64,000 bases of DNA from Shewanella pealeana ATCC 700345 (GTDB taxonomy: Bacteria > Pseudomonadota > Gammaproteobacteria > Enterobacterales > Shewanellaceae), in the NCBI RefSeq assembly GCF_000018285.1, contig NC_009901.1, positions 3,409,001 to 3,473,000 of the forward strand. The letters run 5' to 3'. Of the stretch, positions 1 through 9,778 are shown piece by piece. The translations under genes and the position numbers were made by a program. How positions within the stretch are numbered: the stretch's first letter is position 1; each line of letters opens with the position of its first letter. A model generated the notes under the pieces. The model had not been told where the DNA came from, made no database searches, and saw nothing but the letters and a program-made list of their open reading frames with translations.

Positions 1-538
1 GCCCCATCACCGCCATCTTGCTAGCGCTAAAACTGGTTTCATACATGTCACCATAGACGGAACTGGCACTGCTCATCACGACTCGGCCATAGCCCTGTCG
101 CTTCATCAGAGGCCAGACAGCCTGAGTCATATAGAAGGTGCCATTAAGATCGACATCTAGCTGATGTTTCCAGTTCGATGCACTCATCTGCTCGAATGCA
201 CAAGGGTTATGAACTCCTGCATTATTGATTAAGATATCGACTCGTCCCCAGCACTGCACCACGTCATCGATCATAGTCTTGATGTCATCAGTGTTGGTGA
301 CATCCAATGCAAAAGACTTAAACTCTCCTCCTAGAGCCGTTATCGCCTTACCACAAGATGTTAGTCCAGAATTAGGTTCTAAGTTTAACGTTGTGCTTGG
401 GCTAACATCCTCTGTCTGAGTCGTTTCGTTATCCACCAAAACCACTCTTGCTCCTCGCTCAGCTAAGGCTATGGCATAGGCTCTTCCCAAGCCCGATGCA
501 GCACCTGTTACTATGGCGACCTGTCCCTCAAAACGCAT
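1..538 (-). CDS. SDR-family NAD(P)-dependent oxidoreductase (3' part outside window)
   Basis: Open from an ATG at 538 to the window edge, so about 179 N-terminal residues are visible. The start MRFEGQVAIVTGAASGLGRA carries the TGxxxGxG dinucleotide-binding motif of classical short-chain dehydrogenases; an acidic residue ends the second strand (VVLVD), and the NNAG motif lies near residue 113. The catalytic region reads SSASSVYG followed by FSASK, so the usual Tyr of YxxxK appears to be Phe (TTT), although the Lys is kept. The fold is secure, the substrate is not; it may act on an acyl-CoA or a ketone. It is transcribed away from menA. Confidence 0.85.
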   Translation of the reverse strand, partial: MRFEGQVAIVTGAASGLGRAYAIALAERGARVVLVDNETTQTEDVSPSTTLNLEPNSGLTSCGKAITALGGEFKSFALDVTNTDDIKTMIDDVVQCWGRVDILINNAGVHNPCAFEQMSASNWKHQLDVDLNGTFYMTQAVWPLMKRQGYGRVVMSSASSVYGDMYETSFSASKMAVMG

Positions 539-880
539 AGCTTCGACCCCTAAGCAAATCTGTTAATTACAAATGTAGTCCTTGGCTGCAAAGACAGCAG
601 CCTCATTAATCTAAAGCAAGAATGACTGCTCACATTCTTTATGCCCACTTTAAAGATGTAATATTGCATACACTCCTGCCTATCAAGTGTGCGCTAGTTC
701 AAAAATATGCAATGAACCAAACCGAAAAATGATAATGCTCGGCAAAGTGTTAAGCCGACCACTTTTGCAATTACAAAATCCACTTTTTAGAAGTTGTTAA
801 ATTTGCTATGCTTGCGCTAATTCATTTTAATCTTTATGTCATCCTTCTTTGATGTAAACCTCTGTAAGTAAATATAAACC

Positions 881-1765
881 ATGAATCCTTGGATACTTGC
901 CATCCGCCCTCGCACCTTGCCTGCGGCGATTGGACCACTGCTGGTTGGTAACGTGCTCGCACTACAACTTGAGCAATTCAGCTTATTCATTGCTGTAATC
1001 TCAATGCTTTGTGCCTTGTTACTGCAAATTGCCGTGAATTTAGCCAACGACTATTTCGACTTTAAGAGCGGTGTCGATACAGAAGAGCGTCTAGGCCCTG
1101 TTCGCGTTACCCAGAGCGGTATGTTGAGCCCTACAGCCGTGCGTAATGCCATGATCTTATGCCTAGTGTTAGCATTACTCGTTGGCTCTTTTCTTATCTA
1201 CCATGGTGGTTTACCGATTGCCTTCTTAGCGGCGGCGGCCGTGCTTGGCGCTTTAGGTTATAGCGGCGGTCCTTACCCGCTAGCCTCCCATGGCTTAGGC
1301 GAAGTCGCAGCATTCGTGTTCTTTGGTCTTGTGGCTGTAGTAGGAAGTTACTTTCTACAAGCGGGTGAAACGGCAAGCAGTGCTTGGTTGCTCGGTAGTG
1401 CCATCGGCTTCTTAAACGCGGCAATTATGTTAGTAAATAACACCCGCGATATGGAAACCGACATTAAGGCGGGTAAAAAGACCTTAGCGGTTCGTATGGG
1501 ACTCGAGCAATCACGGATCTTCTACCAGAGCTTTGTCTTCCTTCCATTTGCCATCATTATTGCTGGTTTCTTTATGGGTGCGCTGCCTGGCCTGCCTGTG
1601 CTTTTAGCAGGACTTGCATTTGTCATGGCAAGAAAGTTAAGCCGTGATTTTAATGAAGTTAAAGGTGCAGCGCTCAATCCGTTACTCGGTCGTACCGCTA
1701 AGCTAACCATGATTTTCAGTGCGCTGTTCAGTGCAGGTCTACTAGTCGATGTAGTGATGGCCTAA
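881..1765 (+). CDS. menA: 1,4-dihydroxy-2-naphthoate polyprenyltransferase MenA
   Basis: Integral membrane UbiA-superfamily enzyme of 294 residues that transfers a polyprenyl chain to 1,4-dihydroxy-2-naphthoate, giving demethylmenaquinone. The N-terminus NPWILAIRPRTLPAAIGP is typical of MenA. The first Asp-rich motif, NDYFD, is at residues 56-60, followed by the conserved SGVDTEERLGPVR; the second, DMETD, is at 190-194. About eight hydrophobic segments are visible. Length is normal. Menaquinone is the electron donor for the anaerobic reductases encoded later in the window (NrfA, DMSO reductase). The gene stands alone and is followed directly by a repeat element and then a terminator. Confidence 0.95.
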   Translation: MNPWILAIRPRTLPAAIGPLLVGNVLALQLEQFSLFIAVISMLCALLLQIAVNLANDYFDFKSGVDTEERLGPVRVTQSGMLSPTAVRNAMILCLVLALLVGSFLIYHGGLPIAFLAAAAVLGALGYSGGPYPLASHGLGEVAAFVFFGLVAVVGSYFLQAGETASSAWLLGSAIGFLNAAIMLVNNTRDMETDIKAGKKTLAVRMGLEQSRIFYQSFVFLPFAIIIAGFFMGALPGLPVLLAGLAFVMARKLSRDFNEVKGAALNPLLGRTAKLTMIFSALFSAGLLVDVVMA

Positions 1766-2029
1766 TACCAATCAGTATAAAGATTTGATCGCTCAGCGAG
1801 AGTTTAGCGGTTCTGAGGCAAGGCAACGAGTGAAGAGCATAGTTGTTCTACGGTTAAGCTCGTTAACACAGCATCAGAACCGCTAAAACTCGCCATTCTG
1901 GAGCGTTTTTGGCTGCCTACTTCTGCGTTGAACGGCTTCACAAGGGAGCAACCATTCTTTCAGCTATTCGCCTTGAATTAGTTGCCAAAAAACGCTCTGA
2001 GTAGATCAACTTCTTATACTGACTGGTAT
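1765..2029. repeat. MITE-like element with terminal inverted repeats
   Basis: A 265-bp non-coding block starting at the last base of the menA stop codon. The left end ATACCAATCAGTATAA (1765) and the inverted right end ATACCAGTCAGTATAA (read from 2029 on the minus strand) match at 15 of 16 positions, and similarity continues inward through a TTGATC box and CTCAG/GCG sequences. An internal inverted similarity is also present (GAGTTTAGCGG with CCGCTAAAACTC). It has no open frame. This organisation is that of a miniature inverted-repeat element; copy number elsewhere cannot be judged here. Confidence 0.7.
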
Positions 2030-2070
2030 AACTTCTAGCATTAACTAAACTCTGTACGAGACTCGATGAC

Positions 2071-2101
2071 AAAAAAGCCTATCAATTTGATAGGCTTTTT
2101 T
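2071..2101. terminator. Bidirectional rho-independent terminator between menA and gnd
   Basis: Stem AAAAAAGCCTATCAA with TTGATAGGCTTTTTT, with an A-tract on the left and a T-tract on the right, so it can end transcription from both menA (plus) and gnd (minus), which converge here. Confidence 0.9.
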
Positions 2102-2129
2102 ATTATCTATGTCTTGTCCTGAAATATGG

Positions 2130-3665
2130 TTACACCTTAATTAAGCTGAGATCGCCACTCCAGTTTAAGTGGAACTTCTCACCTGCAGGCTTATCGATAC
2201 GTTCAAAAGTATGGGCACCAAAGAAGTCACGCTGCCCCTGAAGTAAGCTCGCGGGCAAAGTTTCGCAGCGATAGCTATCGTAATAAGCCAACGCCGAGCT
2301 GATACAAGGAGCCGGAATACCACTGAGTACCGCAGTCGATACCGCCACTCGCCAATCTTGCTGCTTTACAGACAAGGCCTTTGAGAAAGCTTCCGCCAGC
2401 AACAAGTTCTCAAGCGAGCTATCTTGCTGATAAGCCTCAGTAATCGACTGTAAGAATGTGGCGCGAATAATACAGCCTGCTCGCCAGATCTTAGCTATCT
2501 CGGCAAAATCTAACTGCCAGCCCTGCTCTTTAGCTTGCATAGCCATCAGCTGAAAACCTTGAGCGTAACAGGATACTTTAGCGCAATAGAGTGCACTTTC
2601 CAGCTGTTCGATAAACGCTTGTTTATCAATATTGCCTAGGGCTTTACTCGGCCCCGATAACTGCTGACTTAACTGCTGACGCTGAGTTTTTTGAGTGCTC
2701 AGCGCACGAGCATATACGGCTTCGGCAATGGTTGGCGCCGGGCAGCCTATTTGCAGGCTGCTTACCGCAGTCCAAAGGCCTGTGCCTTTTTGCCCCGCCT
2801 TATCTAAGATCATCTCCACCAGCGGCGCGCCCGTTAATGGGTCTGCTTGCTTAAGCACCTTTGCGCTGATCTGCATCAAGTAGCTATTTAAGCTACCTTG
2901 ATCCCAGCGCTCAAACACATCAGCCACTTCACTCGGGGTTAACCCTAAGCCTTGATTTAGTAGCTGGTAAGCCTCACAGATCAGCTGCATATCGGCGTAT
3001 TCGATGCCGTTATGTACCATTTTTACATAATGACCTGACCCAGCAGGACCGATATAAGTAGTGCAAGGTTCGCCCTCTTTAACAGGGTTTCCCGGCTCAA
3101 ACCGTTCGATAGGTAAACCTGTTTTTGCATCGACCTTAGCGGCAATGGCTTGCCAAATCGGTTCAATTCTATTCCAGGCCTTTAAGCTACCGCTTGGCAT
3201 CAATGAGGGGCCAAAACGGGCGCCGACTTCACCGCCAGAAACGGCGCAGCTAAAAAATAAGAAATCATCGGCGTAGCGCTGTTCTCGCTCGACAGTATCT
3301 GTCCACAGACTATTACCTGTATCGATAACGATATCATCGCTCTCAATTCCGGCATCAATCAGGGACTGACATGCACCACCTACAGGCGCACCCGCTGGAA
3401 CCGATAGCAACAGCACTCGAGGTTTTTCTAATTTAGATAACATTTCAGAAAGATTGTTACAGCCGAGGATGCGTGGCTCTGTTATCTGTTTTAGGTATTG
3501 TTGACGTTCAAGTTTCTCTTGATTGACAGTGTCTTGCACTTTAATTTCATCAAGGTCAAATGCAGCGACGCGATATTGGTTATCAGCGATATTAAGCGCT
3601 AGATTCTTGCCCATTACGCCTAAGCCAATAACACCTATATCGAAAAGATTAGATTGGTTATTCAT
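2130..3665 (-). CDS. gnd: 6-phosphogluconate dehydrogenase (decarboxylating)
   Basis: Cytosolic enzyme of the oxidative pentose phosphate pathway: 6-phosphogluconate plus NADP+ gives ribulose 5-phosphate, CO2 and NADPH. The Rossmann motif IGVIGLGVMGKNLA is at about residues 10-23. SGGEVGARFGPSLMPSG (143-159) and the catalytic block GHYVKMVHNGIEY (K215, H218, N219) are intact, as is DKAGQKGTGLW. At 511 residues it is longer than the usual roughly 470; much of the excess seems to lie around residues 178-200. It is a single gene with no zwf or pgl neighbour in the window, and it converges on menA. Confidence 0.95.
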   Translation of the reverse strand: MNNQSNLFDIGVIGLGVMGKNLALNIADNQYRVAAFDLDEIKVQDTVNQEKLERQQYLKQITEPRILGCNNLSEMLSKLEKPRVLLLSVPAGAPVGGACQSLIDAGIESDDIVIDTGNSLWTDTVEREQRYADDFLFFSCAVSGGEVGARFGPSLMPSGSLKAWNRIEPIWQAIAAKVDAKTGLPIERFEPGNPVKEGEPCTTYIGPAGSGHYVKMVHNGIEYADMQLICEAYQLLNQGLGLTPSEVADVFERWDQGSLNSYLMQISAKVLKQADPLTGAPLVEMILDKAGQKGTGLWTAVSSLQIGCPAPTIAEAVYARALSTQKTQRQQLSQQLSGPSKALGNIDKQAFIEQLESALYCAKVSCYAQGFQLMAMQAKEQGWQLDFAEIAKIWRAGCIIRATFLQSITEAYQQDSSLENLLLAEAFSKALSVKQQDWRVAVSTAVLSGIPAPCISSALAYYDSYRCETLPASLLQGQRDFFGAHTFERIDKPAGEKFHLNWSGDLSLIKV

Positions 3666-4053
3666 TTAAATTATATTCCGCAGGTCACAGAGAGTTCCCT
3701 ATCTATTTTTTGTTCAGCTTACGTCATTGCGCTTGCTTGATTGATAGGGTTATTTGTTATGGATTATACAGACTTTGGTAACTTAATTACTATATAAAAC
3801 TTAACAACTCAAGCTTAACTCATGTAAACGAAAACCCATTCGTTGATATGCAAGCGACCTAAACAAAAAAAATCAGGCTGCTATTAAAGCCCTGCTTTCA
3901 ATAGGCCGGTATTTATGCCGACAAAGATTGAATATAAATCCTTTCATTGATGGGCTAAAGCCCAACCTACAAAGGAATAACACCACCAGTCTTAACCGTC
4001 TTAGTCTTAGCCGTCCCAGCCTTCCCTAGGACCTGCTCTTCCTAGGACCTTTT
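3666..4053. other. Intergenic region with short dispersed palindromes
   Basis: No gene is supported here. The gnd promoter should lie near 3700-3800. At 3951-3965 there is a palindrome TGGGCTAAAGCCCA followed by ACCTACAAAGG, a sequence of the dispersed-repeat type. At 4025-4034 and 4041-4050 the decamer CCTAGGACCT occurs twice, 16 bp apart; the same core recurs at 14062-14093. Confidence 0.5.
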
Positions 4054-5958
4054 TTAAACCTGCGCATCTGCATAGCCCATACGGGTCAAAGTATTGCGCA
4101 CTATGTCAATTGTGGCAGGATCTTCAATGGTCGCAGGCACCTTGTAGCTTTGGTTGTCAGCAATATTGCGCATGGTGCCACGTAAAATTTTACCGCTGCG
4201 AGTCTTGGGCAGCTTTTGCACCGCGCTCACGAGCCTAAATGAAGCCACCGGCCCTATCTCTTGACGCACTAGACTCCTGAGTTGCCGGTTAAGCTCATCT
4301 TCATCCAGCGTCACCCCTTTCTTCAATACTACCAGTCCTAACGGAACTTGGCCCTTAAGCACATCTTTAACCCCGATCACCGCTGCCTCGGCAACCGCTT
4401 CATGTTGACACAAGACCTCTTCAAAACGTCCGGTAGATAATCTATGACCGGCCACATTAATAATGTCATCGATACGACTCATGATGTACAAATAGCCATC
4501 TTCATCTTTATAACCCGCATCTCCCGTCAGGTAATAGCCTGGATACATAGACAAGTAACTATCCTGATAGCGCTGCTCGTTTTGCCATAGTGTGGTTAAG
4601 GTCCCTGGCGGTAGCGGCAGCTTTATCACCACATTACCGGATTCATTGGCGCTAACTTCATCCCCCATCACATCGACCACATCAACTTTATAACCTGGAA
4701 CTGCCAACGCAGGAGAGCCCGGCTTGACCTCTACGGGTGCGTACCCCATCAAGTTGGCCGCTACAGGCCAGCCAGTTTCAGTCTGCCACCAGTGATCTAT
4801 CACGGGTTTATTTAACCTATCTTCTGCCCAGTGCAAAGTGTCAGGATCGCAGCGCTCCCCAGCGAGGAACACGTTTTTCAGGCAAGTTAACTCGACATCC
4901 TTTAAAAAGTCGCCATAAGGATCATCGCGCTTAATCGCTCGAATAGCCGTAGGTGCGGTAAAGAAGCTCTTCACCTTATACTTAGCAATGGTGCGCCAAA
5001 ATACACCTGGATCCGGTGTGCCGACGGGCTTACCTTCATACAGAATACTCGTTGCCCCAACCAATAAGGGGCCATAAACAATATAGGAATGACCTACTAC
5101 CCAACCAACATCCGATGCAGCCCAAAATGTGTCTCCAGCGTTAATGTCGTAGATATTTTTCATCGACCAAGCCAGCGCCACGGCGTGGCCGCCATTATCG
5201 CGCACCACCCCTTTTGGCTGCCCCGTGGTACCTGAGGTATATAAAATATAGAGTGGATCTGTGGCATCTAGAGGCTGGCAATCGATATTCGGCGCAGTCG
5301 CAATCACGCTTTGCCAGTCGTTATCACGCTCAGGTTTCAACTTAGCCTCTAGCTGACTTCTATTTAATATCAAGCAAGACTCAACTTGATGGCAAGCCTC
5401 CTCTAACGCTGCATCAAGCAGAGGCTTATAGGCGATCACACCTGAGGGTTCAATGCCGCAGGAGGCCGACAGAATAAGCTTAGGTTTGGCATCATTAATA
5501 CGGGTAGCGAGTTCATTGGCGGCAAAACCGCCAAATACCACAGAGTGAATAGCCCCAATACGTGCGCAGGCAAGCATGGCAAAGGCCGTCTCTGGCACCA
5601 TGGGCATATAGATCACCACCCTGTCACCTTTCTTGACGCCAATGGAGTCCATGTAACCTGCGAGTCGACTCACCTGCGCCTGCAGTTCTCGATAAGAGAT
5701 CCCATATTCACAGTCGGTAACTGGACTAACATACTGCAAGGCAATTTGCTCGCCCCGCCCAGCTTCTACGTGTCTGTCGACGGCGTTGTAACAGGTATTC
5801 ATCTTGCCACCTTTAAACCAATGGTAAAAAGGTGCCTCAGTCTTATCTAAGACTTTATCCCATGATGAAAACCAATCAATTTTGCTTGCGGCCTCAGCCC
5901 AGAATGTTTCTGGGGTGGCGATGGATTTGGCATGTAGCTGCTTATTTTTATCTATCAC
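4054..5958 (-). CDS. prpE: PrpE-like short-chain acyl-CoA synthetase (propionate--CoA ligase type)
   Basis: AMP-forming acyl-CoA ligase of the acetyl/propionyl-CoA synthetase class, about 634 residues. The N-terminal FWAEAASKIDW, the ATP-binding YTSGTTGQPKG (about residues 240-250) and the C-terminal PKTRSGKILRGT with the catalytic Lys are all visible. NTCYNAVDRH, WWQTETGWP and the closing TIDDPATI-type segment resemble PrpE/ACSS3 more than Acs. I chose the GTG at 5958 because GGAG lies 8 bases upstream; an in-frame GTG at 5982 lacks this. It diverges from liuR, so it may supply acyl-CoAs to, or share control with, the leucine/isovalerate pathway. The exact acid (propionate, isovalerate or other) cannot be read from sequence. 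Confidence 0.8.
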   Translation of the reverse strand: MIDKNKQLHAKSIATPETFWAEAASKIDWFSSWDKVLDKTEAPFYHWFKGGKMNTCYNAVDRHVEAGRGEQIALQYVSPVTDCEYGISYRELQAQVSRLAGYMDSIGVKKGDRVVIYMPMVPETAFAMLACARIGAIHSVVFGGFAANELATRINDAKPKLILSASCGIEPSGVIAYKPLLDAALEEACHQVESCLILNRSQLEAKLKPERDNDWQSVIATAPNIDCQPLDATDPLYILYTSGTTGQPKGVVRDNGGHAVALAWSMKNIYDINAGDTFWAASDVGWVVGHSYIVYGPLLVGATSILYEGKPVGTPDPGVFWRTIAKYKVKSFFTAPTAIRAIKRDDPYGDFLKDVELTCLKNVFLAGERCDPDTLHWAEDRLNKPVIDHWWQTETGWPVAANLMGYAPVEVKPGSPALAVPGYKVDVVDVMGDEVSANESGNVVIKLPLPPGTLTTLWQNEQRYQDSYLSMYPGYYLTGDAGYKDEDGYLYIMSRIDDIINVAGHRLSTGRFEEVLCQHEAVAEAAVIGVKDVLKGQVPLGLVVLKKGVTLDEDELNRQLRSLVRQEIGPVASFRLVSAVQKLPKTRSGKILRGTMRNIADNQSYKVPATIEDPATIDIVRNTLTRMGYADAQV

Positions 5959-6259
5959 GATACTGACTCCACTGGCTAACACTCAGCTAAATAAGGCCCT
6001 ACAGCAATAGATAGCGAGCAATTTATGTCCATTTTATGCTTAATCGCATTATGCTCCTGCGTTCAAAAAATCCCCATTAGACCTTAGAATAGGTAGTAAC
6101 AAGCCATGTATGCATTCAGGCAACTCTTGAATGCACCACGCTAAACCATTGTTTTTAAAGTGCTAACCATTATCTAACGTCATCTTATAGCTTAAGTTTT
6201 CTTGCAATGGCAAGCCTTGTGGCAAGCGCAATTGACATGAAAACCACTTTCATCGACCG

Positions 6260-6310
6260 GGGCAAACTTTACCTTTACGTAAACTTCATATATCGTGCAA
6301 TTAATGTAAA
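6260..6310 (+). promoter_or_regulatory. Candidate LiuR-type operator/promoter upstream of liuR
   Basis: The perfect palindrome TTTACGTAAA (6274-6283) sits in TTTACCTTTACGTAAAC, about 50 bases before the liuR start, and TGTAAAC is repeated at 6306-6312. MerR-family regulators bind palindromes in the spacer of a stretched promoter; TTTACC (6268) and TATCGT (6291) are possible -35 and -10 boxes. The site lies between the divergent prpE-like gene and the liu operon. Assignment to LiuR is inference from position and symmetry. Confidence 0.45.
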
Positions 6311-6329
6311 CAATTATGGTGTTTTTTTG

Positions 6330-6728
6330 ATGGTAGATAATCAACTCTCACAAACGACATACTCAATTAGTGAACTATCCAAAGAGTTTGATATCACTAC
6401 CCGTAGTATTCGTTTCTATGAAGATCAGGGGCTTTTAAAACCTAAGCGCCGTGGTCAAACACGGATCTATAGCCTTAAAGATAGGGTCAGACTCAAGCTT
6501 ATTTTACGGGGTAAGCGCTTAGGCTTCTCGTTGGCCGAAACCAGACGTTTATTCGAGCTTTACGATGCAGATAAGAATAGCAGTAGCCAACTACACACCA
6601 TGTTGGAGTTGGTCGAAGAAAAAAAAGTGTCGCTACAACAACAGATGGATGACATCAAAGTCGTGTTGATGGAGCTAAATTCGGCCGAGCAGCAATGCCT
6701 TGATGCATTAGCCAACAATGCCCAATAA
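6330..6728 (+). CDS. liuR: MerR-family regulator of leucine/isovalerate catabolism LiuR
   Basis: A 132-residue DNA-binding protein with an N-terminal MerR winged helix: YSISELSKEFDITTRSIRFY (about residues 11-30) then EDQGLLKPKRRGQTRIYS. A C-terminal helix (ELVEEKKVSLQQQMDDIKVVLMEL) would form the dimer coiled coil. The first in-frame ATG upstream is at 6207, but the leader it would add has no family similarity, so the ATG at 6330 is preferred although its ribosome site is weak. It is the first gene of the liu operon, as in other Shewanella-type organisms, and in that family represses the liu genes. No metal-binding Cys pattern is seen. Confidence 0.88.
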   Translation: MVDNQLSQTTYSISELSKEFDITTRSIRFYEDQGLLKPKRRGQTRIYSLKDRVRLKLILRGKRLGFSLAETRRLFELYDADKNSSSQLHTMLELVEEKKVSLQQQMDDIKVVLMELNSAEQQCLDALANNAQ

Positions 6729-6857
6729 AAGAGTAAGCACAACATCAAGTCATCATAAAAGCATAATTTAACAATCTAATAAATAGATGGATTTATCAAG
6801 TATCACGGCAAAGATCGGTGAACTTGTATTCAAATAAAATTGACAGGACACAAGCAA

Positions 6858-8027
6858 ATGACTCAACTCTACACATCTCTAAACTTCGGACTCGGTGAAG
6901 ATGTCGATATGTTACGCGATGCCGTGCAAAACTTTGCCGCCAATGAAATTGCGCCTATCGCCGCAAAAACAGATCTAGATAACGCCTTCCCTAATGAGCT
7001 TTGGCCTGTGCTGGGTGATATGGGATTACTCGGTGTCACCGTCTCTGAGGAGTATGGTGGGGCTGGCATGGGCTATCTCGCCCACGTTGTTGCTATGGAA
7101 GAGATCTCCCGCGCCTCTGCATCGATTGGCCTAAGTTACGGTGCGCACTCCAACCTCTGCGTTAACCAAATCAACCGTAACGGTAATAGTGAGCAAAAAG
7201 CCAAATACTTGCCAAAACTCATCACGGGTGAGCACATTGGAGCCCTCGCTATGAGCGAGCCCAATGCAGGTTCTGATGTGGTATCGATGAAACTCCACGC
7301 CCGTAAAGAGGGTGACAGATACATACTCAACGGCAACAAGATGTGGATCACCAATGGCCCAGACGCGCACACCTATGTGATCTATGCCAAGACAGATCTC
7401 GATAAGGGTGCCCACGGCATTACCGCATTTATCGTTGAGCGCGGCTATAAGGGTTTCAGTACCGCTCAGAAGCTAGACAAACTCGGTATGCGCGGCTCAA
7501 ACACCTGTGAGTTGGTATTTGAAGATTGCGAAGTACCAGAAGAGAACATTCTTGGCGGGCTTAACAACGGCGTAAAAGTGTTGATGAGTGGTCTTGATTA
7601 CGAGCGCGTAGTCTTGTCAGGTGGTCCACTTGGGATCATGACCGCCTGCATGGATATTGTGGTGCCATATATCCATGAGCGTGAACAGTTTGGTAAATCA
7701 ATCGGCGAATTCCAGCTTGTACAAGGCAAACTTGCTGATATGTACACAGGCATGAACGCGGCTAAATCTTATATCTACAACGTGGCAAAATCTTGTGACC
7801 GTGGCGAGACTACTCGTAAAGATGCCGCTGGCGCGATTCTCTATTCTGCTGAACTGGCAACCAAGATGGCGCTCGATGCGATTCAGTTACTTGGCGGTAA
7901 TGGCTACGTCAATGAATACGCAACGGGTCGCTTACTTCGTGATGCCAAGCTTTATGAAATCGGCGCTGGCACCTCAGAAATTCGCCGCATGCTGATTGGT
8001 CGCGAGTTATTTACCGAATCTAAGTAA
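6858..8027 (+). CDS. liuA: Isovaleryl-CoA dehydrogenase
   Basis: FAD-dependent acyl-CoA dehydrogenase of 389 residues converting isovaleryl-CoA to 3-methylcrotonyl-CoA, with electrons passed to ETF. The signatures [17 protein letters not shown] and [19 protein letters not shown] are present, and near the C-terminus [34 protein letters not shown] Glu in [13 protein letters not shown] (about residue 249) fits the catalytic base position specific to isovaleryl-CoA dehydrogenases. The start is ATG 6858, preceded by AGGA; an upstream TTG at 6840 is less likely. First enzyme of the operon, about 130 bases after liuR. Confidence 0.95.
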   Translation: MTQLYTSLNFGLGEDVDMLRDAVQNFAANEIAPIAAKTDLDNAFPNELWPVLGDMGLLGVTVSEEYGGAGMGYLAHVVAMEEISRASASIGLSYGAHSNLCVNQINRNGNSEQKAKYLPKLITGEHIGALAMSEPNAGSDVVSMKLHARKEGDRYILNGNKMWITNGPDAHTYVIYAKTDLDKGAHGITAFIVERGYKGFSTAQKLDKLGMRGSNTCELVFEDCEVPEENILGGLNNGVKVLMSGLDYERVVLSGGPLGIMTACMDIVVPYIHEREQFGKSIGEFQLVQGKLADMYTGMNAAKSYIYNVAKSCDRGETTRKDAAGAILYSAELATKMALDAIQLLGGNGYVNEYATGRLLRDAKLYEIGAGTSEIRRMLIGRELFTESK

Positions 8028-8112
8028 AGATCTAGCACTTAGCACCTAAGGTGGACAATTGGGCGCTCGCATAGCGACGCCCTTATATCTCAGCTTCAAA
8101 AGGATTGAAATT

Positions 8113-9720
8113 GTGACGCAACTTAGCAGCCGTATTAATGCTCGCAGCGATGAATTCAAAGCTAAATTTGATGACATGACCGCTGTGGTTCAAGACCTAA
8201 AACTAAAACTCCATCAAATTGAACAGGGCGGCGGAGAAGTCGCTCGAAACCGTCATCTTTCAAGAGGTAAGCTCCTGCCTCGTCAGCGTGTTGAGAAGCT
8301 GCTGGATCCGGGATCGCCCTTCCTAGAGATTTCTCAATTTGCCGCCTACGAGTTGTATGAAGACATAGTGCCAGCAGCGGGAGTTATCGCCGGTATTGGC
8401 CGTGTGAGTGGCGTTGAGTGCATGATTATCGCCAACGATGCTACCGTAAAAGGCGGCACTTACTACCCTGTAACTGTTAAAAAACACCTGCGCGCACAAG
8501 AGATTGCTAGTCGTTGCCATCTGCCATGCATCTATTTGGTCGATTCAGGCGGCGCTAACCTACCCCGCCAAGATGAAGTGTTTCCCGATAGAGACCATTT
8601 CGGTCGCATCTTCTATAACCAAGCACAGATGTCAGCCAAAGGCATTCCGCAAATCGCGGTTGTTATGGGGCTTTGTACCGCCGGCGGCGCCTATGTGCCT
8701 GCGATGGCAGATGAATCGATTATCGTTAAAGAGCAAGGCACCATCTTCTTGGCTGGTCCACCACTCGTAAAAGCTGCGACTGGTGAAGAGGTCACAGCAG
8801 AAGAGCTTGGCGGCGCAGAGGTACACACTAAGATTTCAGGCGTGGCCGATCATATGGCGCAAAACGATGAACACGCGCTAGAACTTGCCCGCAAAGCGGT
8901 AACACGCCTCAATCATCAAAAACAAATTGCTGCTCAGCTTAGCCCTGTTAAACCACCAAAATTTGATATCAACGAGCTTTACGGCATCGTAGGGACGGAT
9001 CTTAAAAAACCCTTCGATGTTAAAGAGGTAATTGCTCGCCTAGTCGATGATTCTGATTTCGATGAGTTTAAGGCTAATTACGGTAATACCTTAGTCTGTG
9101 GTTTTGCCCGTATTCATGGCTACCCAGTAGGCATTGTCGCTAACAACGGCATCTTGTTCTCAGAGTCGGCGCAAAAAGGCGCGCACTTTATCGAGCTATG
9201 TTGCCAGCGCAAGATCCCACTGCTGTTCCTGCAAAACATTACCGGCTTTATGGTGGGTAAGAAATACGAGCACGAAGGCATTGCTAAACACGGCGCCAAA
9301 ATGGTGACCGCTGTATCTTGCGCCAATGTACCTAAGTTTACCGTGATTATTGGCGGCAGCTATGGTGCAGGGAACTACGGCATGTGTGGCCGCGCGTTTG
9401 AACCAACCATGATGTGGATGTGGCCCAACGCCCGCATATCTGTGATGGGTGGCGAGCAAGCCGCTGGCGTATTGGCCACAGTTAAGCGCGACGGCTTAGC
9501 TCGTAAAGGTGTCGAGTGGTCTGATAGTGAAGAACAAGACTTCCGTAAGCCGATTGTTGAGCAATATGATAAAGAGGGCCACCCCTATCATGCCAGCGCC
9601 CGTTTATGGGATGACGGCATTATCGATCCGGCGCAAACCCGTGATGTTGTTGGTTTAGCGCTATCAGCTGCGCTAAACGCACCGATTGAAGACACTAAGT
9701 TTGGTGTGTTCCGTATGTAG
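8113..9720 (+). CDS. liuB: Methylcrotonyl-CoA carboxylase, carboxyltransferase (beta) subunit
   Basis: Carboxyltransferase subunit of 535 residues that moves CO2 from carboxybiotin to 3-methylcrotonyl-CoA, giving 3-methylglutaconyl-CoA. It has both crotonase-like carboxyltransferase halves: [37 protein letters not shown] and [14 protein letters not shown] in the N half; [26 protein letters not shown] and [11 protein letters not shown] in the C half. I place the start at GTG 8113, which has AAAAGGA 8 bases upstream and gives the usual family length; a TTG at 8059 would add an unrelated leader. The biotinylated partner is LiuD. Confidence 0.95.
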   Translation: MTQLSSRINARSDEFKAKFDDMTAVVQDLKLKLHQIEQGGGEVARNRHLSRGKLLPRQRVEKLLDPGSPFLEISQFAAYELYEDIVPAAGVIAGIGRVSGVECMIIANDATVKGGTYYPVTVKKHLRAQEIASRCHLPCIYLVDSGGANLPRQDEVFPDRDHFGRIFYNQAQMSAKGIPQIAVVMGLCTAGGAYVPAMADESIIVKEQGTIFLAGPPLVKAATGEEVTAEELGGAEVHTKISGVADHMAQNDEHALELARKAVTRLNHQKQIAAQLSPVKPPKFDINELYGIVGTDLKKPFDVKEVIARLVDDSDFDEFKANYGNTLVCGFARIHGYPVGIVANNGILFSESAQKGAHFIELCCQRKIPLLFLQNITGFMVGKKYEHEGIAKHGAKMVTAVSCANVPKFTVIIGGSYGAGNYGMCGRAFEPTMMWMWPNARISVMGGEQAAGVLATVKRDGLARKGVEWSDSEEQDFRKPIVEQYDKEGHPYHASARLWDDGIIDPAQTRDVVGLALSAALNAPIEDTKFGVFRM

Positions 9721-9778
9721 TGGCTTAACGCCATTGCAAATAGAACATCAACTTAGCTAACAGAGTGGATCGACAACA

